From an uncultured Lachnospiraceae bacterium (GTDB lineage: Bacteria; Bacillota_A; Clostridia; Lachnospirales; Lachnospiraceae): a DNA stretch of 33,898 bases. The translations under genes and the position numbers were made by a program. The notes below the pieces were generated by a model. That model worked only from the letters and a program-made list of their open reading frames with translations. It ran no database searches and was not told the DNA's origin. Shown in pieces: positions 1 through 7,152 of this stretch; positions within the stretch are counted from its first letter, which is position 1, and each line of letters begins with the position of its first letter. The stretch is taken from positions 1 to 33,898 of the forward strand of contig CACZHN010000001.1 of assembly GCA_902780985.1 (NCBI GenBank), read 5' to 3'.

Positions 1-717
1 CATGCTGGATACACCGTTCTGCTTTTTAAGTTCCTCCGGCGACGCGTCGCAGATGGTCTTGCCCTTATTCAGCATAACGATCCTGTCGCAGAGATAATCA
101 GCCTCTTCCATGTAGTGAGTGGAATAGATTACAGTCTTTCCTCTTTCCTTCTCTTTTTTCATGAATTCGATTATAGCCGAGCTGCTGATTATATCCAGTC
201 CCAGCGTAGGCTCATCGAAAATGTATATATCCGGATCATGGATGATGGTCCTTGCTATGGACGCTCTCTGGGTCTGCCCCGTGGAAAGCCTCTCTATCCT
301 GTTATCCACGAATTCTTCCATGCCCAGTACTTCCGTGATCTTATCTATTCTCTCATTCAGCACCTTATCCTCTATCTCATACATGGCGCCGAATATCTTC
401 AGAAGTTCTCTTACACTCATTCTTCCGTAAAGCTTGGTATTTCCCGAAAGATAGCCTATACTCTTTTTAACTTCCAGAGTATCGTTTACGGTCTCACCGT
501 TTTTCCCGGTAACGCTGACCTCTCCGGAGGTCGGTTCCATAAGTCCGGAAAGCATACGAAGAAGAGTCGTCTTCCCTGCGCCGTTCGGTCCGAGGATTCC
601 CAGGATTTCTCCCGTCTCTACCGAAATGGATATACCGTCCACCGCATTGAACTCGACTCTTTTGCCCTTTGCTTCGGTTTTATAAAAGCTTTTTACAAGA
701 TTATCCGCTTTAAGCAT
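1..717 (-). CDS. ABC transporter ATP-binding protein, NatA-like (3' end beyond window)
   Basis: This is the cytoplasmic ATPase of an ABC transporter, probably an exporter. The frame is open from the ATG at 717 to the window edge (239 codons), so the C-terminus is missing. Visible motifs in order are Walker A GPNGAGKTT, a Q-loop-region segment, an ABC signature written LSTGQTQR, Walker B IYIFDEPTLGLD and an H-loop YSTHYMEEAD. The STH(Y)MxEA and DEPTLGLD wording resembles the NatA (Na+ export ATPase) branch, but substrate cannot be read from an ATPase. A GGGAG Shine-Dalgarno lies about 10 bases upstream of the chosen ATG. The permease partner would be expected just outside the window. It has its own promoter overlapping a palindrome (745-779), suggesting local repression. 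Confidence 0.9.
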   Translation of the reverse strand, partial: MLKADNLVKSFYKTEAKGKRVEFNAVDGISISVETGEILGILGPNGAGKTTLLRMLSGLMEPTSGEVSVTGKNGETVNDTLEVKKSIGYLSGNTKLYGRMSVRELLKIFGAMYEIEDKVLNERIDKITEVLGMEEFVDNRIERLSTGQTQRASIARTIIHDPDIYIFDEPTLGLDIISSSAIIEFMKKEKERGKTVIYSTHYMEEADYLCDRIVMLNKGKTICDASPEELKKQNGVSSM

Positions 718-744
718 GTGTACTTCACTCCCAATCTATGTGAA

Positions 745-774
745 ATTATAAACTAAAATACAGTTCAATTACAA
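745..774 (-). promoter_or_regulatory. Sigma-A-type promoter of the ABC ATPase gene
   Basis: Read on the minus strand, TTGTAA (769-774) and a perfect TATAAT (745-750) are separated by 18 bases and sit about 30 bases before the start codon at 717. The position and match fit a housekeeping promoter for the ABC transporter gene. Confidence 0.6.
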
Positions 775-779
775 TTGAA
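764..779. promoter_or_regulatory. Operator-like perfect palindrome over the -35 element
   Basis: TTCAATT-AC-AATTGAA is a perfect 7+7 base inverted repeat. It covers the -35 hexamer and part of the spacer of the ABC ATPase promoter, where a dimeric repressor would block RNA polymerase. The cognate regulator is not visible in the window; GntR/YtrA or MarR-type regulators often sit beside such transporters, but this is inference. Confidence 0.4.
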
Positions 780-833
780 GATTGTATTAATATAGACATC
801 GAGTAGGGGAAATCCCTGGCTCGGCTAACGCAC

Positions 834-876
834 AAAAAAAATCGTTCAGGCCTTCCTTCTCCATCGGCCTGAACGA
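834..876 (-). terminator. Intrinsic terminator of the candidate small RNA
   Basis: On the minus strand an 11-bp perfect GC-containing stem (arms 866-876 and 842-852) with a 13-base purine-rich loop is followed by eight T residues (834-841). It lies too far upstream of the ABC gene to be its own terminator and downstream of another terminator at 1057-1089, so it ends a separate short transcript. Confidence 0.85.
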
Positions 877-947
877 CTTCTCTACCTTCACTTATACATA
901 TATGTATCAAACTACCCCATAAATTTCTATCTGAGAAACTCACCCAC
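834..947 (-). ncRNA. Candidate small RNA of about 114 nt
   Basis: An extended -10 promoter at 954-962 and an intrinsic terminator at 834-876 bracket a region with no convincing reading frame. The predicted transcript holds a small AU hairpin (ATACA-TATA-TGTAT) and ends in the 11-bp terminator stem whose loop reads GATGGAGAAGGAA, a purine-rich, Shine-Dalgarno-like stretch with two ANGGA-type motifs. I recognise no Rfam family: it does not look like 6S, SRP or a known riboswitch. It could be a trans-acting sRNA, a protein-sponging RNA, or an attenuated leader of the ABC gene, although that gene has its own promoter downstream. The 5' end is estimated from the -10 position. Confidence 0.45.
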
Positions 948-953
948 GACGAT

Positions 954-962
954 ATTATAACA
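954..962 (-). promoter_or_regulatory. Extended -10 promoter of the candidate small RNA
   Basis: The minus strand reads TGTTATAAT, a perfect extended -10 (TG-n-TATAAT). No good -35 hexamer is seen at 16-18 bases, which is normal for extended -10 promoters. Transcription would start near 947. Confidence 0.55.
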
Positions 963-1056
963 AAATCGAACAAATTTTAACAGGATTTTTGTGCAATTTC
1001 TTTAAATTCGTTACATTGAACAATAGCCAAAAGGTCGTAAATTTGATAAAAACATC

Positions 1057-1089
1057 AAAAAAGCGTGCAATCTGGGGATTGCACGCTTT
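1057..1089 (-). terminator. Intrinsic terminator after the acyl-CoA synthetase operon
   Basis: A perfect 13-bp stem (1060-1072 with 1077-1089) and a 4-base loop are followed on the minus strand by six T residues. It is placed about 80 bases after the stop codon of the acyl-CoA synthetase and ends the iorA-iorB-synthetase transcript. Confidence 0.9.
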
Positions 1090-1135
1090 GGAAACTCGTT
1101 ATTTACCATTGGTTTTTTGTTACATTTAACCAAGG

Positions 1136-1169
1136 TTAACCGGAAAACTGCCGTTCAAAATCCGGTTAA
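1136..1169 (-). other. Stem-loop directly after the stop codon
   Basis: TTAACCGGA (1136-1144) and TCCGGTTAA (1161-1169) form a perfect 9-bp inverted repeat with a 16-base loop, starting one base past the acyl-CoA synthetase stop. It lacks a T-tract, so it is more likely a 3'-end stabilising hairpin than a terminator; the true terminator follows at 1057-1089. Confidence 0.5.
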
Positions 1170-1170
1170 A

Positions 1171-2814
1171 TTATGACTTGTTTTCATGTGCTACAAGGTT
1201 AAGAGCACCGTATCTCTCTCTGAGAAGAGGCTTCTCGATCTTACCTGTTGCATTTCTAGGTACATCTGCGAAGATGATCTTTCTAGGTCTCTTGTATCTA
1301 GGAAGCTCAAGACAGAAGTTGTTGATCTCTTCTTCCGTCGCCTCGCATCCTTCCTTAAGCTGGATGATAGCAGCCGAGATCTCACCGAGACGGGAATCCG
1401 CAAGTCCGATAACGGCAACATCCTGGATCTTCATATTCTTCATCAGGAAGGCTTCGATCTGTACAGGATAGATATTCTCGCCACCGCTTATGATAACGTC
1501 CTTCTTTCTGTCTACAAGCCAGATAAATCCGTCCTCATCGTACTTGGCCATATCACCTGTATAAAGCCATCCGTCCTTTATACTCTCTTCTGTAGCTTCA
1601 GGATTCTTGTAATAGCAGATCATAACGCCCGGGCCCTTTACACAAAGCTCGCCAACGTTCTCGCTGTCTGTGGTAGGGATGATATTTCCTTCTTCATCCA
1701 CAACCTTGCACTCCCAGCCGTAGCCCGGAATACCGATAGCTCCTACATGATCTATATTCTCTACACCGAGATGTACGCAGCCCGGTCCGATAGACTCCGA
1801 AAGGCCGTAGTTCGTATCATACTGATGATTAGGGAACATCTTCTTCCAACGTGTTATAAGACTTGCAGGTACAGGCTGAGCACCTATATGCATAAGTCTC
1901 CACTGATCAAGCTCATACTTACTCTTATCAAGCTTTCCGTCCTCAAGAGCTATAAGAAGATCCTGAGCCCAAGGAACAAGAAGCCATACGATGGAACACT
2001 TCTCAGCACTTACCGCATCCAGGATATCTTCCGGCTTTGTACCCTTAAGAAGTACAGCCTTTCCTCCGGAAATGAGTGAACCGAACCAGTGCATCTTGGC
2101 ACCTGTATGGTAAAGCGGCGGTATGCATAAGAACACATCGTCTTTAGTCTGTCCGTGATGAGCCTGCTCAACCTTTGCACTGTGTACAAGAGCCTTATGC
2201 TCATGCAGGATAGCCTTAGGGAAACCTGTAGTTCCCGATGAGAAGTAGATTGCCGCATTGTCGTCGTCCGTGATCTTTATGTCAGGGCTTACGCTGCTTG
2301 AGTTGGCAACCATCTCGTTATAATCCTCCGCGAAGGAAGGACAATTCTCTCCTACGTAGAAGAGAAGTCTGTTTCTGCTGATCTTATCGGCGATCTCTTC
2401 AACACGTCCGATAAATTCAGGTCCGAATACAAGTATATTTACATCCGCAAGATCAACGCAGTACTGAATCTCGTCTGCATCGTAACGGAAGTTGAGCGGA
2501 ACCGCAAGAGCTCCTGTCTTAAGGATTCCGAAGTAGATCGGAAGCCACTCAAGGCAGTTCATAAGAAGAATTCCGACCTTGTCGTCCTTCTTGATTCCAC
2601 GGCTTATGAGAAGATTAGCAAAACGGTTTGCCTTCTCGTTGAAGACACTCCATGTAATCTCTCTTCTGTACGGAGACTTTGGATTAGGCTCCATAAGTTC
2701 ATACTCTCTCCATGTTACACGGCGCCTCTCCTGAATAGCAGGATTAAGCTCTACCAGTGCAACGTCATTTGCATATTCCTTGGCATTCCTCTCCAAGATT
2801 TCTGTAATAGGCAT
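1171..2814 (-). CDS. AMP-forming acyl-CoA synthetase (ligase)
   Basis: This is a 547-residue member of the ANL adenylating superfamily: it activates a carboxylic acid with ATP and joins it to CoA in the cytosol. Visible motifs are the phosphate-binding loop YFSSGTTGFPKA, the A5-type NYGLSES, the adenylate-binding YTGDMAKYDEDGF, the hinge region VDRKKDVIISGGENIYP and a C-terminal NATGKIEK carrying the catalytic lysine. The length is normal. It starts 22 bases after iorB, so it is the last gene of iorA-iorB-synthetase. That context suggests aryl- or branched-chain acids and their CoA thioesters made by IorAB as substrates; the usual partner is a PaaK-type ligase, and this one is instead a general fatty-acyl/CaiC-like type. 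The exact substrate cannot be read from the sequence. Confidence 0.9.
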   Translation of the reverse strand: MPITEILERNAKEYANDVALVELNPAIQERRRVTWREYELMEPNPKSPYRREITWSVFNEKANRFANLLISRGIKKDDKVGILLMNCLEWLPIYFGILKTGALAVPLNFRYDADEIQYCVDLADVNILVFGPEFIGRVEEIADKISRNRLLFYVGENCPSFAEDYNEMVANSSSVSPDIKITDDDNAAIYFSSGTTGFPKAILHEHKALVHSAKVEQAHHGQTKDDVFLCIPPLYHTGAKMHWFGSLISGGKAVLLKGTKPEDILDAVSAEKCSIVWLLVPWAQDLLIALEDGKLDKSKYELDQWRLMHIGAQPVPASLITRWKKMFPNHQYDTNYGLSESIGPGCVHLGVENIDHVGAIGIPGYGWECKVVDEEGNIIPTTDSENVGELCVKGPGVMICYYKNPEATEESIKDGWLYTGDMAKYDEDGFIWLVDRKKDVIISGGENIYPVQIEAFLMKNMKIQDVAVIGLADSRLGEISAAIIQLKEGCEATEEEINNFCLELPRYKRPRKIIFADVPRNATGKIEKPLLRERYGALNLVAHENKS

Positions 2815-2836
2815 TTCAACTATTCCCCTTCTACGA

Positions 2837-3421
2837 TTAATCTACACTGTTGTAGCCAACCTCAAAACCCGCAAGGTTGATATCAACTGTCTTTGGAGGA
2901 ACCTTGGCCTTAATTACATCTATCCACTGTTCCTTCGTATAATTCATATGGCGTGCAGCCATACCGAGTACGATTGTATTGAAGACTCTTGTGTTCCCCA
3001 GTTCTTCAGCCTTCTCCATAGCATTTATAGAATAAACGCTGTACTTTGCGCGAAGCTCCTCGAGAATGTTCTCAGGATACTCTGCTGCACCTGTGATAAC
3101 AGGCATAGGATCGATTCTCTGATCGTTTACGATAAGTGCTCCATCCTTCTTAAGGAAATGAGCATATCTCTTTGCTTCAAGTCTCTCAAATGCGATGAGA
3201 ACGTCAGCACAGCCCTCTTCAACGATAGGCTCTGTAACTGCCTCACCCTCTGTTGCATATCTTACGTAGGTTACAACGGAACCGCCACGCTGAGCCATAC
3301 CGTGAACCTCGGAAAGTTTTACATCATAACCTGCTGTCTCAGCCAGACCACCTAAGATTCGGCTTGTAAGAAGTGTTCCCTGGCCGCCGACACCTACTAT
3401 CATTATATTTGTAACTGCCAT
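2837..3421 (-). CDS. iorB: Indolepyruvate:ferredoxin oxidoreductase, beta subunit
   Basis: The 194-residue protein is the gamma-type (POR_N/KorC-like) subunit of the 2-oxoacid:ferredoxin oxidoreductase family. It begins with the glycine-rich GVGGQGTLLTSRILG and contains the conserved segment EVHGMAQRGGSV, both typical of IorB. With IorA it oxidatively decarboxylates aryl pyruvates (indolepyruvate, phenylpyruvate) to aryl-acetyl-CoA while reducing ferredoxin. The length matches the family. The ATG start has a GAGAGGA Shine-Dalgarno 8 bases upstream. It is separated from iorA by 124 bases full of inverted repeats, which is unusual because the two subunits are needed together, and is followed closely by the acyl-CoA synthetase. 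Confidence 0.95.
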   Translation of the reverse strand: MAVTNIMIVGVGGQGTLLTSRILGGLAETAGYDVKLSEVHGMAQRGGSVVTYVRYATEGEAVTEPIVEEGCADVLIAFERLEAKRYAHFLKKDGALIVNDQRIDPMPVITGAAEYPENILEELRAKYSVYSINAMEKAEELGNTRVFNTIVLGMAARHMNYTKEQWIDVIKAKVPPKTVDINLAGFEVGYNSVD

Positions 3422-3472
3422 TGTTATTATCCTCTCATTTATTCTTTCAAAAACTCTGCTTGCCTGCTAAAC

Positions 3473-3561
3473 TCCGCCTGCCCGTACAGGCACGCATGTG
3501 CCTGCACGGCACTGCGGCTGCAGGCTCGCATTCGCTCGTGCAAGACTACTTCGTAGTCTTG
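3473..3561. repeat. Intergenic palindromic repeat element between iorA and iorB
   Basis: Three stems pack into this stretch: CAAGACTAC-TTC-GTAGTCTTG (3541-3561), CAGGCAC-GCAT-GTGCCTG (3487-3504), and GCCTGCA (3500-3506) pairing with TGCAGGC (3519-3525). The last two share bases and are mutually exclusive. The first hairpin includes the final codons and TAG stop of iorA. The GC-rich composition contrasts with the AT-rich bases next to it (3422-3465), so a dispersed repeat (REP/ERIC-like) inserted in the operon is likely. It may also tune iorA to iorB ratios by stabilising mRNA. Confidence 0.55.
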
Positions 3562-5315
3562 AGCTCAATAGCGTCAAACGGACAAAGCTGCTGGCAAAGA
3601 CCGCAGCCGTTGCACATTGTCTCATCTATAACAGAGAATCCTGTTTCCTTATCCTTCTTGATAGCAGGACATCCCGGAACAAGACACTGTCCGCACTTCA
3701 TACATTTCTCTGTATCAACATGGCATCTGCCCTTTGGCTGATAGCTCTTAAGGAGTGCACAAGGTGACTGGGAAATGATTACGGAAAGTTCATCTCTTGC
3801 AACCTCTTCCTTGATGGTTGCTTCCAGTTTCTTAAGGTCAAATGCATCAACAACCTTTACGTTCTTGATACCCATACCTTCGCAAAGCTTTACAAGGTCA
3901 ATGGCAAGTGTTGTCTCGCCGTTAAGCATCTTACCTGTTGCAGGATGCTCCTGATGACCTGTCATACCTGTAGTGGAGTTGTCAAGGATGATAACTGTTC
4001 CCGTAGCCTGGTTGTAAACCATGTTCATGAGTGAGTTAACACCTGTGTGAAGGAATGTTGAATCACCGATAACAGCAACCCAGTTCTTAACCCAATCCTT
4101 GCCTTTACCCTTCTCCATACCGTGAAGCATAGAGATGGAACCTCCCATACAGAGAGTTGTATCAACAACAGAAAGCGGTGCAGCCACACCAAGTGTGTAG
4201 CATCCGATATCGCCGCTTGCATGGATCTTAAGCTTCTTAAGCACGCTGTAAGTAGCTCTGTGAGGACATCCCGGACAAAGGATTGGCGGACGAACAGGAA
4301 CAGCTGCAGGCTGCTCAAGGTCAAGGTCCTGACCGAGGATTTTCTCACGAAGCATGTTTGCACTGTACTCACCGTCAAGTGGGAATACATCCTTACCTGT
4401 ACACGCAATGCCCCATGCACGAACCTGCTCTTCGATTACAGGCTCAAGTTCTTCTATGATGTAGAGCTTGTCAACCTTTGATGCAAACTCTTCGATAAGC
4501 TTCTTAGGAAGAGGATTTACCATACCAAGCTTAAGTACGCTTGCATTTGGGAATACCTCCATAACATACTGATAAGGGATACCGCTTGTGATGAAGCCGA
4601 GGGTCTTGCCTTCAGCATCCTTATAGTCGCCGTATGTAACCTTGTTGATACCTGCGAACTTATCTGTAGCGCCGTCCTCTGCAAGACGTCTGTCACGCTC
4701 GATAACGAACTTATGACGAACCATTGCATTTGCAGGAACCATAACGTTCTTGCCCGGATTACGCTCGTATTCCTTATCTGCTATTTCGGCTCTGTCCTCA
4801 AGATTTACAACACCCTGAGAATGAGCGATTCTTGTTGTGGTTCTGAGGATAACCGGAGTGTCATACTCCTCGGAAATGTCAAATGCCTTCTTTGTGAAGA
4901 CTCTTGCCTCCTCACTGTCGGATGGCTCAAGCACAGGAACATGTGAAGATACCGCGATTCTTCTGGTATCCTGCTCGTTCTGTGAGCTGTAAAGACCCGG
5001 ATCATCAGCAACAAGATATACGAGACCTCCCTTTGCTCCTATATATGATGCTGTGTACAGAGGATCTGATGCAACGTTAAGACCTACGCACTTCATAGCG
5101 CACATAGCTCTAACGCCTGCGATGGATGCTCCCATAGCAACCTCTGCGGCAACCTTCTCATTCGGCGCCCACTCCGCATAAACGCCTTCGTACTTTACGA
5201 GGTTCTCGCTCATTTCCGTACTAGGTGTTCCCGGATATGCTGATGATACCTTAACGCCTGCTTCCCAAGCGCCGCGGGCAATTGCTTCATTGCCCAACAT
5301 AATCTTCTTTTCCAA
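3546..5315 (-). CDS. iorA: Indolepyruvate:ferredoxin oxidoreductase, alpha subunit
   Basis: This 589-residue protein is the large catalytic subunit of IorAB, an oxygen-sensitive cytosolic thiamine-diphosphate enzyme. The N-terminal pyrimidine-binding domain opens with AYPGTPSTEM; the TPP domain follows with CPGCPHRATY, GDIGCYTLG and the metal site GDSTFLHTG...LDNSTTGMTGHQ; the C-terminus (about 545-580) carries two CxxCxxC...CP ferredoxin-type 4Fe-4S clusters. The length is normal. The chosen TTG start has GGGAG 8 bases upstream; an in-frame ATG five codons later is an alternative with a poorer site. It is first gene of iorA-iorB-acyl-CoA synthetase. The last codons lie in a hairpin that belongs to the intergenic repeat, so that element may have supplied the C-terminal tail. 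Confidence 0.95.
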   Translation of the reverse strand: MEKKIMLGNEAIARGAWEAGVKVSSAYPGTPSTEMSENLVKYEGVYAEWAPNEKVAAEVAMGASIAGVRAMCAMKCVGLNVASDPLYTASYIGAKGGLVYLVADDPGLYSSQNEQDTRRIAVSSHVPVLEPSDSEEARVFTKKAFDISEEYDTPVILRTTTRIAHSQGVVNLEDRAEIADKEYERNPGKNVMVPANAMVRHKFVIERDRRLAEDGATDKFAGINKVTYGDYKDAEGKTLGFITSGIPYQYVMEVFPNASVLKLGMVNPLPKKLIEEFASKVDKLYIIEELEPVIEEQVRAWGIACTGKDVFPLDGEYSANMLREKILGQDLDLEQPAAVPVRPPILCPGCPHRATYSVLKKLKIHASGDIGCYTLGVAAPLSVVDTTLCMGGSISMLHGMEKGKGKDWVKNWVAVIGDSTFLHTGVNSLMNMVYNQATGTVIILDNSTTGMTGHQEHPATGKMLNGETTLAIDLVKLCEGMGIKNVKVVDAFDLKKLEATIKEEVARDELSVIISQSPCALLKSYQPKGRCHVDTEKCMKCGQCLVPGCPAIKKDKETGFSVIDETMCNGCGLCQQLCPFDAIELKTTK

Positions 5316-5371
5316 CTTTCAAACTCCCTTCGTTATATAAATCTTATTTATTCCTGTGTTGGATCTTTGCC

Positions 5372-7069
5372 CTATTTTTCAAAAAGGGCGGCAAACTTCT
5401 CATATCCCAGTCGCACTCTCATGATTGTCGTTCCCTGAAACAGTCTTCTGACCTGAAACATGATCTTCAGTTTGTTGCTCCATCCGGAGGACATCTGTAT
5501 CCCGTCCAGAACCGGTTTGGAACTTATTATAGAATATCTCGGGTCCCAGCTCTCTATAGTGCTGGCCGGATAATTCATATAGAACTTTCTTCTTCTGTAC
5601 TCCGCTCCCAGTCTCTCGGCAAATCTGTTCGAACTGAGAAGCTCCATGTAGCTGTGAACTTCGAAAAGCACGTTGCAGCCCTGGAATCTCTCGTACAACA
5701 TTTTCAGGAGATCCCTAACCTCATCCTCCCTGTAGTAGGACAGGATATCTCTGAAAATGAAAAGCAGGCCCTTGTCGATCTCGCAGTCGATCTCATCAAT
5801 CCACGTAAGGTCATTAACGGATCTGTCGATGATCTTTTCTCGGTCGCAGCTGTCGGTGGTATACATGTTCCTGACGGCAATTCGGCCCGGGCTGTCGAGA
5901 TTATACCACATAACCCTTCCATTATCCACCCTTTCGAACATTGTGTCCAGACTGCAGCCCGCATAGACCACAGTGCTGTCCGGATACTCCATCAGGAAGA
6001 GTTTCACCGCCTCGTCGTAATCCCGGCTGGTGGCCGCGGAGACAAGAGTTCTGTACTCGCTTCGATTCTTGTAATCTTCGTAATTTATCTTATGATTAGC
6101 CAGATATTTGGTCGCAATCTCGTCCTTGAAGATATCAGGGAATCTCTTGGAGATTATTCCTCTGTGTCTGACCTCATACATATATTTATCTATTATGGCA
6201 CTTCTGGAATCCGTCATGAAGTCCTGAAGTATCTTTCGTAAGTGCTTGGATTCGGAATTGTTCCGGTTCAGGTAAAATGCATGCCCCGCATTTCTGTATT
6301 CAAAGAAATACGGCTTGTTTCCCGAATCATACATGTTCCTGCAGAATAGTCTGGCATGGGCATTGTAAGCATCTCCCGCTCCCGATGCCACCAGAACTTT
6401 TCCGGTCACATAGTTGGCTCTTTCATGGATAGGACTGATGTATTCCGTCTTTCCGGCATAATCCTTGATCCAGTAGTCTTTTATGAAATCTATGGCTCCC
6501 TGTGATGTAGCGGCATCGGAATACCAGCCCTTTGCCTTCTGCATTTTCACCATCAGGTCGTAATCCGTATACTCTGCATCCAGTACCGGTGCAAGCATCA
6601 CCGTCTTATACGGCATCGCCAGGCCTTCCTGCCAGGCCACCATATTCATGGTAAGCGCATATCCCGCTCCCACTCCGGTTCCCACAAGAACCACCTTTTC
6701 CATGTCATAACCGGATAAGGTGTCGCTGAAAGTCTTGATAAGATATTCAAAGACTTCCCTGCAGCAGTTCTCCGGTGCCAGAGGATACATAGGTATGATA
6801 AACTCCGCATCCACCAGTCTCATCAGGTCATAGACGAATCGCCATTCGCCTTCAGCCATAGGATGACAGTACTCGCTGTCGTAAAGGTAGAACACCTTTC
6901 TGTCCGAGGCTCTGCCGGATAAAGTGATGTGATAGCACGGAAAGCCCCCTTCCCCCAGCGATTCTACAAAAGTTTCTTTCTGCAGCCACTGCGGGATACC
7001 TGTTTTTCGCTTTGCCTTCTTTTTCACCACAAAGCGATATACACTTTCCTTGTCATCAAAATTACCCAT
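5372..7069 (-). CDS. Alpha/beta-hydrolase-like domain fused to LCM/PPM1-type SAM methyltransferase
   Basis: The N-terminal half (to about residue 290) resembles the hormone-sensitive-lipase/acetyl-esterase branch of alpha/beta hydrolases (YPLAPENCC segment, late GAGDAYNAHA and AGHAFYL), but the HGGG oxyanion motif is not seen and the nucleophile elbow reads GTGVG, with glycine where serine should be; the Asp and His positions remain. The C-terminal half has VVYAGCSLDTMFER and WYNLDSP, the SAM-binding pattern of leucine-carboxyl/TcmP-like O-methyltransferases. I chose the ATG at 7069, preceded by GGGG, over an upstream TTG at 7117 that overlaps a terminator; this gives 565 residues. It stands alone between a terminator and iorA. 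The role is unknown: perhaps a methyltransferase with a binding-only hydrolase fold. Confidence 0.7.
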   Translation of the reverse strand: MGNFDDKESVYRFVVKKKAKRKTGIPQWLQKETFVESLGEGGFPCYHITLSGRASDRKVFYLYDSEYCHPMAEGEWRFVYDLMRLVDAEFIIPMYPLAPENCCREVFEYLIKTFSDTLSGYDMEKVVLVGTGVGAGYALTMNMVAWQEGLAMPYKTVMLAPVLDAEYTDYDLMVKMQKAKGWYSDAATSQGAIDFIKDYWIKDYAGKTEYISPIHERANYVTGKVLVASGAGDAYNAHARLFCRNMYDSGNKPYFFEYRNAGHAFYLNRNNSESKHLRKILQDFMTDSRSAIIDKYMYEVRHRGIISKRFPDIFKDEIATKYLANHKINYEDYKNRSEYRTLVSAATSRDYDEAVKLFLMEYPDSTVVYAGCSLDTMFERVDNGRVMWYNLDSPGRIAVRNMYTTDSCDREKIIDRSVNDLTWIDEIDCEIDKGLLFIFRDILSYYREDEVRDLLKMLYERFQGCNVLFEVHSYMELLSSNRFAERLGAEYRRRKFYMNYPASTIESWDPRYSIISSKPVLDGIQMSSGWSNKLKIMFQVRRLFQGTTIMRVRLGYEKFAALFEK

Positions 7070-7105
7070 AAATCCCCACAAAATCCGCTTTACTTCTAAA
7101 GCGAC

Positions 7106-7139
7106 AAAAAGTGTCAACCATCATAGAGATGGCTGACAC
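7106..7139 (-). terminator. Intrinsic terminator after the response regulator
   Basis: On the minus strand a 12-bp stem with one G-U pair (7128-7139 with 7111-7122), a 5-base loop and five T residues lie 14 bases past the response-regulator stop codon. The 3' arm also contains a perfect TTGACA that could serve as -35 for the next gene, though no good -10 is seen. Confidence 0.85.
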
Positions 7140-7152
7140 ATTATCATTAACC

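Noticed and set aside
746..973. 75-codon minus-strand reading frame
   Set aside because: It overlaps the terminator hairpin and candidate small RNA, has no Shine-Dalgarno and no recognisable protein features.
7070..7117. TTG start at 7117 for the hydrolase-methyltransferase fusion
   Set aside because: It lies in the T-tract and 3' arm of the response-regulator terminator and has no Shine-Dalgarno; the ATG at 7069 is preceded by GGGG.
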